Shown here: positions 26,048 through 34,507 of the stretch, piece by piece
Numbering within the stretch: position 1 is the first letter of the stretch
Layout: each line of letters begins with the position of its first letter
NCBI GenBank assembly: GCA_016711215.1
Contig: JADJTL010000001.1
Coordinates: forward strand, 1,236,001-1,300,000
Source of the DNA: Pseudomonadota bacterium
GTDB taxonomy: Bacteria > Myxococcota_A > Polyangia > GCA-2747355
Length of the DNA: 64,000 nucleotides
Reading direction: 5' to 3'
Program-made: the position numbers and the translations under genes
Notes under the pieces: generated by a model
The model's input: the letters and a program-made list of their open reading frames with translations, nothing else
Database searches by the model: none
What the model was told of the DNA's origin: nothing

Positions 26048-27817
26048 ATGATGCTCGCCAACCTTGGACTAATCGGCAATTGCCAGCTCTCCGCGCTCGT
26101 ACGGCGCGACGGCGCGATCGTTTGGTCCTGCATGCCGCGCTTCGACTCACCACCTGTCTTCGCGTCGCTATTGGACGAGGAGCAGGGCGGTGCCTTTACG
26201 ATCGCGGCCGCCGATCGCCGGACCGGCGTGCAGCGCTACCTGCCGAATACGAACGTACTGGAGACCCGCTTTGAGGACGCCGACGGCGCGTTCCGCGTGC
26301 TCGATTTCGCGCCGCGTTTCGTGCTGTACGATCGCAGCTTTCGGCCGCGCAAGCTGCTGCGCATCGTCGAGCCGCTCGCGGGCAACCCACGTATCCGGGT
26401 GTCCTGCGATCCCGTGCTCGGCTGGTCCCGCGCGCGCCCTCGCCGCGAGTTCGGTTCCCACCACATCACCTTTCACGGCTATGACGCAGAGCTGCGGCTC
26501 ACGACAAACGCCGCGATCTCGTACCTCGACGGTGAAGCCTTCGCCCTGACGGAGCGGCTGCACTTCGTGCTCTCCTGGGGTGCACCCGTCGAGGAGGCGC
26601 TCGAGCCGCTCTGCGAGCGCTTCCTGCGCGAGACCGTCCGTTACTGGCAGCAGTGGGTCAAGCACTGCGAGGTGCCGCCGATTTACCAGGAGGAAGTGAT
26701 CCGCTCGGCGCTCGCCCTCAAGCTCCACTGCTTCGAGGACACCGGGGCGATCGTCGCGGCGTTGACCACGTCGATACCGGAGGCGCCTGGTTCGGGGCGC
26801 ACCTGGGACTATCGCTACTGCTGGCTGCGTGATGCGTTCTATGCCCTCGGCGCCTTCCGCTTGCTCGGCCATTTCGAGGAGCGCGAGCAGTTCCTGCACT
26901 TCCTGCTCAATATCGCGGCCTCGGCGCCCGAGCTCGATCTCGCGCCGCTCTATCGCATCGATGGCAAGAGCGACCTCGGCGAGCAGGTGCTCGCGGCGTG
27001 GCCGGGCTTCGGCGGCGAGGGGCCGGTGCGCGTCGGGAACGGCGCTGCGAAGCATCAACAGTACGACGTCTTCGGCGAGATGGTGCTCGCGCTGACACCC
27101 TTCTTCATGGACGCACGCTTTCGCGAGAAGGTCACGCCGGGGTTGCTCGACCTGGTCACGCGCCTGGCGCAGAAGGCGATCGCGGTGGCTGGCCAGCCCG
27201 ACGCCGGGATCTGGGAGTTCCGCTCGGAGTGGCGTCCGCAGACCTTCAGCTCGCTGATGTGCTGGGCCGCGGCGGATCGTATGAGCCGCATCGCCAAGCG
27301 GCACCGGCCCGCGGACGCCGAGACCTTCGCCAGGGCCGCCGAAAAGATACGCGACGAGTTGCTGCAGCGCGCCGTCGACCCGGTGCGCGGCTGCCTGGTC
27401 GCCGACTACGGCGGCAAGGAGGTGGACGCCGCGCTGCTGCAAGCTGTCACGCTGCGGCTCCTGCCGCCCGACGACAAGCGCCTGCATGCCACCGTCGACG
27501 CCGTGCGCGATGATCTCGAGCATGAGGGGTGGCTGCGACGCTATCGCACGGACGATGGGTTTGGCGTCCCCGCGGTGGCCTTCATGCTCTGCACCTTCTG
27601 GCAGGTCGAGGCGCTAGCCAGGCTTGGGCGCGAGGCCGAGGCACGCACGCTGCTCGATCGCGTCCGCGCCGTGGACTCACCTCTGGGCCTGCTGGCGGAG
27701 GATCTCGATCCGGTCTCGAAGATCATGTGGGGTAACTTCCCCCAAGCCTACTCGCACGTCGGGCTGATTCACGCGGCGTTTGCCGCCTCGCCGCGCTGGT
27801 TGGAGCACGGCTCATGA
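26048..27817 (+). CDS. Glycoside hydrolase family 15 (glucoamylase or trehalase-like)
   Basis: GH15 enzymes cleave alpha-glucosides; several bacterial members are trehalases, which fits the otsAB neighbour. The 589-residue protein begins MMLANLGLIGNCQLSAL, with AGGAGGGGGG just upstream. The N-terminal beta part is followed by the (alpha/alpha)6 barrel with WDYRYCWLRDA, the acid/base segment DAGIWEFRSEWRP and the C-terminal WGNFPQAYSHVGLIHAA block. No signal peptide is seen, so it is cytosolic. Its stop overlaps the nhaA ATG by four bases. Earlier in-frame starts back to 25739 would add Arg-rich shadow-like sequence. Confidence 0.88.
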   Translation: MMLANLGLIGNCQLSALVRRDGAIVWSCMPRFDSPPVFASLLDEEQGGAFTIAAADRRTGVQRYLPNTNVLETRFEDADGAFRVLDFAPRFVLYDRSFRPRKLLRIVEPLAGNPRIRVSCDPVLGWSRARPRREFGSHHITFHGYDAELRLTTNAAISYLDGEAFALTERLHFVLSWGAPVEEALEPLCERFLRETVRYWQQWVKHCEVPPIYQEEVIRSALALKLHCFEDTGAIVAALTTSIPEAPGSGRTWDYRYCWLRDAFYALGAFRLLGHFEEREQFLHFLLNIAASAPELDLAPLYRIDGKSDLGEQVLAAWPGFGGEGPVRVGNGAAKHQQYDVFGEMVLALTPFFMDARFREKVTPGLLDLVTRLAQKAIAVAGQPDAGIWEFRSEWRPQTFSSLMCWAAADRMSRIAKRHRPADAETFARAAEKIRDELLQRAVDPVRGCLVADYGGKEVDAALLQAVTLRLLPPDDKRLHATVDAVRDDLEHEGWLRRYRTDDGFGVPAVAFMLCTFWQVEALARLGREAEARTLLDRVRAVDSPLGLLAEDLDPVSKIMWGNFPQAYSHVGLIHAAFAASPRWLEHGS

Positions 27818-29238
27818 GCAGACCTACCTCGCGCGGTCGACCGGTTCAGCGGTCGTCGCCGCCCGAGGCTTGGGGACCGCTGCTGCGCCTGGCGCGCCGC
27901 GCGGCCCGTCCGCTCGAGCGCTTCCTGCGAATTGAAGCGGCCAGCGGAATCCTGCTGCTCGTCGCCGCCCTGGTGGCGCTCGCCTGGGCCAACTCGCCCT
28001 GGGCAGAGAGCTACGTTCACCTCTGGCACACCCCAGTCGGGATACGCCTTGGCTCGTTCACGCTCGAGCGGAGTCTCGAGTGGTTCGTCAATGACGTGCT
28101 GATGGTGATCTTCTTCTTCGTGGTCGGGATGGAGATCCGCCGCGAGATCAATCAGGGCGAGCTGTCGGACTGGCGTCGCGCCGGGCTTCCAGCGGCCGCC
28201 GCGCTCGGGGGGATGCTGGCCCCGGCAGGCCTCTACCTGTTGACGGCGGCGGGGAGGCCTGCTCTGCACCCCGGCTGGGGCGTACCGATGGCGACCGACA
28301 TCGCCTTCGCCGTCGGAATTCTCACGCTCTTGGGCAGGCGCGTTCCCGCGGCCCTGCGCGTCTTGCTGCTCGCGCTCGCGGTCATCGACGACCTCGGGGC
28401 GATCATCGTGATCGCGCTCTTCTATTCGCCGGGGATCGAGGCCTCGGGGATTCGGCTCGCCGCGCTCGGGTTTGCCGGCATCCTCGTGATGCAGCGCGTT
28501 GGCGTGCGGGCGAAGCTGGCCTACGTCGTCCCCTCCGTGGTCGCCTGGGCCGGGATCTACGCCGCGGGCATCCATCCGACGATCACCGGGGTCATTATTG
28601 GCCTGCTGACCCCCGTCCGGGCGTGGCTCGGACCCGAGGGCTTCATCACGGGCGTTCGCGAGGAGCTGCAGCGCGTCGAGCGGGCGACGAGCGGCCCGCT
28701 CTCCTCGCGCGAATTCGCCGAGAGCCTGCGCCAGGTCAACGCCGCACGCCGCGAGGCCATGTCTCCAGCGGAGAGCCTGATCGAGGCGCTCCACCCGTGG
28801 GTCGCGTACGGGATCATGCCCTTCTTCGCCTTGTCCAACGCAGGTGTAGCCGTCGACGGCGCGGCGCTCCAAGGTGCCTCGAGCGTGGCGGCGGCGGGGG
28901 TCGCCCTCGGTCTCGTGATCGGTAAGCCGATCGGTGTGCTCGCAGCCTGTTGGCTGGCCCTGCGCCTGCGGGTCGGCGTGCTTCCAGCCGGTATCAAGGC
29001 CCGGCACCTCGTGGTCCTGGGCGTGGTGGCCGGCGTCGGTTTCACGATGTCGATCTTCATCGCCCAGCTCGCCTTCGCCGACCCGCAATTGCTCGCAGGC
29101 GCGAAGCTCGGGGTGCTCGGCGCGAGCGCCGTAGCGGCGGTGGCCGGGGTCGTCATCGGGCGGCTGCTGCTCGCGCCCGTGACCAGCGCGGAGGCCGCGC
29201 AGACCGCCGACGAAGCGGAGGATTCCACTGAAATCTGA
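27814..29238 (+). CDS. nhaA: Na+/H+ antiporter NhaA
   Basis: NhaA exchanges sodium for protons across the inner membrane and supports salt and alkaline tolerance. The 474-residue protein has the typical 12 helices plus a 45-residue N-terminal extension. Key segments are FFFVVGMEIRREI, GVPMATDIAFAVGIL (the helix 4 Asp), and LLALAVIDDLGAIIVIA, the Asp pair equal to Asp163/164. The pH-sensor helix is intact. It begins with the ATGA overlap to the GH15 stop, so translation should be coupled. Confidence 0.96.
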   Translation: MSRPTSRGRPVQRSSPPEAWGPLLRLARRAARPLERFLRIEAASGILLLVAALVALAWANSPWAESYVHLWHTPVGIRLGSFTLERSLEWFVNDVLMVIFFFVVGMEIRREINQGELSDWRRAGLPAAAALGGMLAPAGLYLLTAAGRPALHPGWGVPMATDIAFAVGILTLLGRRVPAALRVLLLALAVIDDLGAIIVIALFYSPGIEASGIRLAALGFAGILVMQRVGVRAKLAYVVPSVVAWAGIYAAGIHPTITGVIIGLLTPVRAWLGPEGFITGVREELQRVERATSGPLSSREFAESLRQVNAARREAMSPAESLIEALHPWVAYGIMPFFALSNAGVAVDGAALQGASSVAAAGVALGLVIGKPIGVLAACWLALRLRVGVLPAGIKARHLVVLGVVAGVGFTMSIFIAQLAFADPQLLAGAKLGVLGASAVAAVAGVVIGRLLLAPVTSAEAAQTADEAEDSTEI

Positions 29239-29400
29239 TCCAGCCAAGACGCGGGCGATAGCGACCTCGACCGAGGAGCGCTGCGCCGCGGTGCGGGCCG
29301 CCGCGCGCCGCGCGCCGACAGCAACCAGCGCACGGCTGCGCGCACGGCTGCGCGCTCGGCTGGCCGAAGGTGCGGCCTCGCACTCAGGAGGGGGATGCTA

Positions 29401-31578
29401 ATGGCTCATGTCTCCCAGCGGCTGAAGGGGGCCTTCGAGGGCGCGCTGGCCGGTGGCGGCGATCCGGCCAGTTCGCCGCTCTACGTCTTCGGCCCCTTCC
29501 TCCGCCTGCTCGCGGCGAGCGGCGCCGGCGCTGCCTGCTTTGGCGCGCCGATCTGGATGGTCGTGGCGACGGTGGTGGTGGTCAGCCTGATGTACCGCCA
29601 CGTGATGCACTGGATTCCAGACGGCAGCGGCGGCAGCGGCCTCTGTGAGGAGGAGTTTGGTGGCTGGGCCGTCAAGGTCAACGCGAGCATCACGGCGATC
29701 GAGTATACGCTGACCTTCCTCGTCAGCCTCGCCGCGCTCGTGACCTTCGTCGCGGATCGAGCGGGGGGCCTCGGTCGCTGGGAGCGTGCCATCCTCGCCG
29801 TGGTGCTCACCCTCAGCGTCGGGTTCGTCGTCAACCGCGGGCCGCGTCTGGCCGCGCGTGTCTTCGGTCCAGCCACGGCGGCCGTGCTCGCGTTGCTCTG
29901 GTTGCTCGTCTTCGCCGTCGTCTGGCAACGTGGCCTTCACCTGCCCGCGCTGACGCTGGAGGCCTTCTCCTCGAGCAAGCTGCACACCACGCTCGGGGGC
30001 TACGTGCGCCTCTTGGCGTTGATGACCGGCATCGAGGTCTTCGCCAACCTCGTCGCCGCCTACGACGGCTCGCCCGCGAATCGCGCGCGCAAGGCCTTCG
30101 GCAGCTTGCTGATCGTCATGGTCACCACGCTGGTGACGATGGTCGTCGTTGGCCCGGCGATTCTGGCGTTGGCCGACCCGACACGGCAGGACGTCTCGGT
30201 CTTCACGCAGACGATGGATCAGCTGCTGCCCTCGCCGCTGGCCCATCTGGGCACACTGGTCGGTATTGTCGTCCTGCTCTCCGCCGCGGCGGCGAGCGCG
30301 CAGGGCCTGCAGAACCTCTCGCTTGGCCTGCGCCACCGGCACTACGTTCCGGCCTCCTTTGGCCAACGCAACCGCTTCGACGTCGCCGACCGCCCGGTTT
30401 GGATCCAGGTCATTCTCGTCTCTGGCTGCTTCCTCGCCTTCGGCACGCATGAGGAGACCTACCTCGCGCTCTACGCCGCGGGGGTCTTCGTGCTGCTCGG
30501 GCTCACCGGCTGGGCTGCCGTCAACCGCCTCTTTCGCCAGTGGCGGGCCAAGCGGAAGGGGGCCGGTGGCGTGATCGGCACCGCGATGGCCGCCCTCGTC
30601 ACCTCCGGCGCCGCGCTGCTGATCGTCGTCGAGCGCTTTCTCGACGGCGCCTGGGCCTACTTCATCATGGTGCCCGCGCTCTGCTTCGTCTTCGGGTTCT
30701 ACCGGCGGCGGCTCGGCGCGCCGACCCAGATCGAGGAACGAATCGGGCGCGCCCTGGCCGAGAAGAAGTCCTTCGTGCCCGTCCAGAGCACCCCTTGGCC
30801 CCAGGGCGCCCTCGCGATCACCGACGGCTCTCAGCGCGGCGAGGCCGCGCTCCTCGCCGGCGCCCACCTCGCGCAGACCCTTGCGGTGCCGTGGGCGATC
30901 GTGCTGACCGCGGACACCGAGGGTAGGACGACCTCGCCTTACGCCAGGCTGATCGAGTCGGTCTTCAAGCCGGAGAAGGGCGTCCTCGGCGCGCGCTCGG
31001 TAGCCGAGGCCCTCGAGGTTGGCGGGCGCGAGCACCTCGATCTGATCGTGGTCACCCGCAGCTTTCCAGACTCGCGCGCGCTCGCCAATGCCACCGATCG
31101 TCCGCTGCTGGTGGTCCACGAGTCGGCCGATCCGACGCTGCGCTATCCGACCTTCACCCGGGTCCTCGTCGGGCTGGACGGCTCGTCGGACGCCGAAGCG
31201 GTGCTCCCGGGCGCGGCCCGCTTTCTCGCGGCCGGCGCCAAGGTCGTGCTCGTCGCGGTACCGGACGGCGATACGACGCCCGCGACCCTGCAGAGCTACC
31301 TCGAGCGCATCGCCGAGGGGCTGCGCGCCCACGGCGCAGTCGAGCTGCACGTTGGGGGTTCAGGTCCGGCTCGGACGCTGCTCGAGGAGGCCACGCAGGT
31401 CGAGGCCGACCTCGTCATCGTGGCTCGTCATGGCGGCGGTGGAGCCGAACGCGCGACGGCGGTCCCCCTCGGCAGCGTCCCGACCAAGCTCTTGAGTGAC
31501 CTCGCTTGCTCGCTCCTGATCGTCCCTGTGTTTTCCGCGGACGCGGCTGTCGCGCCCGAGGCCGAGGTCGACGGGTGA
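29401..31578 (+). CDS. APC-family transporter fused to universal stress protein domains
   Basis: The 725-residue protein has about twelve hydrophobic segments in residues 20-430 that resemble APC-superfamily amino-acid permeases (FGPFLRLLAASGAGAACFGAPIW, VNASITAIEYTLTF). The C-terminal part holds two UspA-like repeats, about 473-570 and 583-725. The second has VLVGLDGSSDAEAVL and a GSVPTKLLSDLACSLLIVP end, which matches the USP fold with its nucleotide-binding G-x9-G pattern altered. The first is more diverged. ATG 29401 was chosen over 29395 because AGGAGG sits nine bases upstream. MscS follows with a four-base overlap. Substrate unknown. Confidence 0.85.
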   Translation: MAHVSQRLKGAFEGALAGGGDPASSPLYVFGPFLRLLAASGAGAACFGAPIWMVVATVVVVSLMYRHVMHWIPDGSGGSGLCEEEFGGWAVKVNASITAIEYTLTFLVSLAALVTFVADRAGGLGRWERAILAVVLTLSVGFVVNRGPRLAARVFGPATAAVLALLWLLVFAVVWQRGLHLPALTLEAFSSSKLHTTLGGYVRLLALMTGIEVFANLVAAYDGSPANRARKAFGSLLIVMVTTLVTMVVVGPAILALADPTRQDVSVFTQTMDQLLPSPLAHLGTLVGIVVLLSAAAASAQGLQNLSLGLRHRHYVPASFGQRNRFDVADRPVWIQVILVSGCFLAFGTHEETYLALYAAGVFVLLGLTGWAAVNRLFRQWRAKRKGAGGVIGTAMAALVTSGAALLIVVERFLDGAWAYFIMVPALCFVFGFYRRRLGAPTQIEERIGRALAEKKSFVPVQSTPWPQGALAITDGSQRGEAALLAGAHLAQTLAVPWAIVLTADTEGRTTSPYARLIESVFKPEKGVLGARSVAEALEVGGREHLDLIVVTRSFPDSRALANATDRPLLVVHESADPTLRYPTFTRVLVGLDGSSDAEAVLPGAARFLAAGAKVVLVAVPDGDTTPATLQSYLERIAEGLRAHGAVELHVGGSGPARTLLEEATQVEADLVIVARHGGGGAERATAVPLGSVPTKLLSDLACSLLIVPVFSADAAVAPEAEVDG

Positions 31579-32474
31579 AGCTGCTCAACGGGCATGGCCT
31601 CGAGTTCGGTGGTGCGAGCCTCAGCTTCGCGGCCCTGCTGACCGCCCTTGGCATCATCCTGGTCGGATTTCTGGCCGCGGCCAAGGTCGCGTCGAGGATC
31701 CGCGGGGACGGCCGGCGCGTCGCTGGCGTGCAACCAACGCCGGCCCTTCGTTGGCGCACCACCATGGCGCGGATCGTCGGCTACACCCTTCGAGGTCTGG
31801 CGGTCGTGGTCGCGCTGCAGGTCGCCGGTGTTGACCTCGCGAGCGTCCTCGCGGCGAGCGCAGTGGTCGCGGTCGGCGTCGGGATCGCGATGCAGAAGGT
31901 CGCCGAGAACTTCGTCTCGGGGATAGTGCTGCACGCGGAGCGCTCGATTCGCCAAGGTGACATCATCGAGTTCGAGGGACACATCGCCAAGGTCGAGCAG
32001 GTAGGGATCCGCGCCACGATCGCTCGCACCATCGACGATGAGGAGATCATCGTCCCGAACAGCATTCTCACCCAGTCGCCGGTGAAGAACCTCACCCTGA
32101 CGGAAGTCGTGCATCGGCTGCGCGTGCGAATCGGCGTCGCCTATGGGACGGACCTCGATCGTGCAGCGGAGGTCTTGCGCCAGGCGGCCGAGAGCCTGAC
32201 GTGGCGCGAACGGACCCGCGATCCGGTGGTCCTGTTGGTCGACTTCGGATCCTCGTCGGTGGACTTCGAGGCCAGCGTCTGGACGCGCGACGTCTGGGGC
32301 CTGCGACGGGGGCAGTCAGACCTGCGACGAGCGCTCTGGCGCGCGCTGCGCGCGGCCTCGATCACCATCCCTTTCCCTCAGGTCGATGTCCACTTCGATG
32401 CGCCAACGAGCGCCGCCCTCGAGCAGGCGCTGCGCTCCGACCAGCACCGCCCAGCCCGAGCGCCTCAATCCTGA
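31575..32474 (+). CDS. MscS-family mechanosensitive channel
   Basis: MscS channels release solutes when membrane tension rises. The 299-residue protein starts at GTG 31575, overlapping the previous stop (GTGA). It has a short N-terminal helix, a second helix and the pore helix with VVAVGVGIAMQKVAENF, followed by the conserved beta domain start SIRQGDIIEFEGHIAKVEQVGIRAT, which contains the family TxI-like loop and VPNSILTQSPVKNLTL. It is compact, with no added regulatory domain. The C-terminal alpha/beta part is complete. Confidence 0.92.
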   Translation: MKLLNGHGLEFGGASLSFAALLTALGIILVGFLAAAKVASRIRGDGRRVAGVQPTPALRWRTTMARIVGYTLRGLAVVVALQVAGVDLASVLAASAVVAVGVGIAMQKVAENFVSGIVLHAERSIRQGDIIEFEGHIAKVEQVGIRATIARTIDDEEIIVPNSILTQSPVKNLTLTEVVHRLRVRIGVAYGTDLDRAAEVLRQAAESLTWRERTRDPVVLLVDFGSSSVDFEASVWTRDVWGLRRGQSDLRRALWRALRAASITIPFPQVDVHFDAPTSAALEQALRSDQHRPARAPQS

Positions 32475-32532
32475 CGTGCGTTCACTCACCTCTGCGATCG
32501 ACCCTCGGCCGCGCACTGCGCCCATAACCAGC

Positions 32533-34431
32533 ATGACCAGCCTGACCCAGAGCAATCCTCGCCGCCTCGCGCTCCGGCGGGGCTGCCTGGCGCTGCTCGT
32601 GCCCGTCTTTGCCGCTGCCCTCTATCTCGCCGTCTGGGCCCGCTATCGCCTGGAGCCGACGACTTGGGCGACGAAGCGCCTGGATCGCTGCGCCGCCCTC
32701 ATCCTGCCCTGGCTCCGCGCGACGCTGCGTGATGGCGAGGCGCCGCCGCCCGACGGATGCTCGGCGCCAACCCTGCGCCTACCGGTCTGGGTCAGCCTCT
32801 ATCGTGCGGGGCGATTGGTGGCCCGCGCGCGATCGGAGCAAGCGCAGTGGTCGGCGGCAGCGGGGGAGCTTGCTCGATCGCTCGCGGTCACGCAGGCCGT
32901 GCGCGCGCTGACGCGCGCCGACTGGGCCGACCTGCGGATCAAGCTCGATCTGGGCGTGAGCGCAGGTCGGGTCGTCGCGCTGCCCGCGCTGGTGCTCGCC
33001 CACTCCTTCGTTCCTGGACTCGACGCCGTGGTGCTTCAGGTCGGCTCCCGACGCGCGTATCTCCTACCCGATGACCAGCAGCGCTTCGCGCTGCTCGCCG
33101 GCTATCAGCCAGTGTCCTTCATGGTCGAGCTGCGCAGCGGGCTCGAGGTGCACGGCGCCCTCAACCTGCTCGCGGCGGAACTTCAGCTTACCCGCGAGGA
33201 CTGGCGCACGCTGCCCCATCGCTGGTCGCGCCTGCGCCTGCGGTCCTATCTCGACGACCCGACGCGCGCGCGGATTGACCTGGTCGCCCGCGGGCGCGTG
33301 CCGATCGATCGGATCAGTCGGCAGCGCGTCCTGAGCGCCGCGCGATCGGCCTCCGACTATATTGTGCGGCAGCTGCGCCCCGATGGGCGCTTTCAGTACG
33401 TCTACGACCCGCTCAGCGATCGCTTCGCCGACGACAGCGGCTACAACCTGACGCGGCATGCCGGCACGACCTGGTTCCTCGTGCTGGCGGCGCAGCGTTT
33501 CGGCGACCAGCGCCTGGCGGAGGCCGCTTCGCGGGCGTTGGGCTACCTCGCCGCCAAGGGCGTGCCGGCGCCCTGCCGCCAGGGTCTCGCCTGCGTCGGG
33601 GATGCGGACGAGGTAGGCCTCGGGGCGAGCAGCCTATCGCTGGTGGCGCTGGCCGAGCATGAACACGCCACGGGCGATCGGCAGCACGCGAGGCTCCTTG
33701 ATCGGCTGATCGAGGCCGTCTTGCGCGCGCAGCGGCCCAATGGCGACTTCTGCCACGTCTACCGGCCTCGGCTGCGGCGCTACGATTGCGGTCCAGTGCG
33801 GCTCTACTACAGCGGCGAGGCGGCCCTGGCCTTGGCCAAAGCCGCCGCCGTGCGCCCCGCGCGTCGGCCCGTGATCGTCGCCGCGCTGCGGCGCGCACTC
33901 GACTACCTCGTCGACGAGCAATATGACTACTTCCTCGGGCAGTTTCTCCTCGGTGAAGATCACTGGACGTGCATCGCGGCCGAGGCCGCCTGGCCCTTTG
34001 TCCGCGAGGCGCGGCATCTGACCTTCTGCCGCGAGCTAGCCGCCTTCGGCCGCCGCGCACAGCTCAGCGCGGCTGATCCCTCGCTCGCCGACCTGCGCGG
34101 TAGCTTTGGCGTCACACCCTTCGTCCTGCCGCATAACACGCCGGTCGGCAGTCGCACCGAGGCCAACGTGGCGACCGCCCGGCTGGCGCGGCGTTGGGGC
34201 CAGGAGGATGCCTTGCTCCGTCGGACCGTGCTCGAGGCGCTACGCTACCTCGTCGATCAGCAGCAGCGCAGCTCGGGCGGCTACCTCTGGCCACGTCCGG
34301 AGCTCGCCTTGGGCGGCATCACGCAGACGCCCGTGCGCAGCGAGATTCGCATCGACTACGTCCAGCACGCCGGGATGGCGCTGCTGCGCGCCCTGCCGCT
34401 CGTACCGAGCGCCGCGGTCACCCTACGCTGA
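32533..34431 (+). CDS. Membrane-anchored protein with AMMECR1-like and alpha/alpha-barrel regions
   Basis: The 632-residue protein has one N-terminal membrane helix (CLALLVPVFAAALYLAVWA). Residues about 70-270 contain VWVSLYRAGRLVARARSEQ, LDAVVLQVGSRRAYLLPDDQ and similar segments that recall an AMMECR1 domain, though weakly. From about residue 280 onward the repeated helical pattern (ASDYIVRQLRPDGRFQYVYD, GSSLSLVALAEHEHATGDRQ, NGDFCHVY) looks like a six-hairpin glycosidase or terpenoid-cyclase-like barrel. No catalytic acids can be assigned with confidence. It follows mscS by 58 bases and closes the stress block. Confidence 0.68.
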   Translation: MTSLTQSNPRRLALRRGCLALLVPVFAAALYLAVWARYRLEPTTWATKRLDRCAALILPWLRATLRDGEAPPPDGCSAPTLRLPVWVSLYRAGRLVARARSEQAQWSAAAGELARSLAVTQAVRALTRADWADLRIKLDLGVSAGRVVALPALVLAHSFVPGLDAVVLQVGSRRAYLLPDDQQRFALLAGYQPVSFMVELRSGLEVHGALNLLAAELQLTREDWRTLPHRWSRLRLRSYLDDPTRARIDLVARGRVPIDRISRQRVLSAARSASDYIVRQLRPDGRFQYVYDPLSDRFADDSGYNLTRHAGTTWFLVLAAQRFGDQRLAEAASRALGYLAAKGVPAPCRQGLACVGDADEVGLGASSLSLVALAEHEHATGDRQHARLLDRLIEAVLRAQRPNGDFCHVYRPRLRRYDCGPVRLYYSGEAALALAKAAAVRPARRPVIVAALRRALDYLVDEQYDYFLGQFLLGEDHWTCIAAEAAWPFVREARHLTFCRELAAFGRRAQLSAADPSLADLRGSFGVTPFVLPHNTPVGSRTEANVATARLARRWGQEDALLRRTVLEALRYLVDQQQRSSGGYLWPRPELALGGITQTPVRSEIRIDYVQHAGMALLRALPLVPSAAVTLR

Positions 34432-34507
34432 GCGCCAGGCGCCGCTGGCGCCCTCGTGAGCCGCTCGCTACGATGCGCGGAAGCCAGGGGCAGACCCGAG
34501 GAGCTGG

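Noticed and set aside
29398..31350. Long minus-strand frame opposite the APC-USP gene
   Set aside because: Shadow with His/Asp/Arg-rich composition and no start signal; the plus-strand protein has membrane helices and USP motifs.
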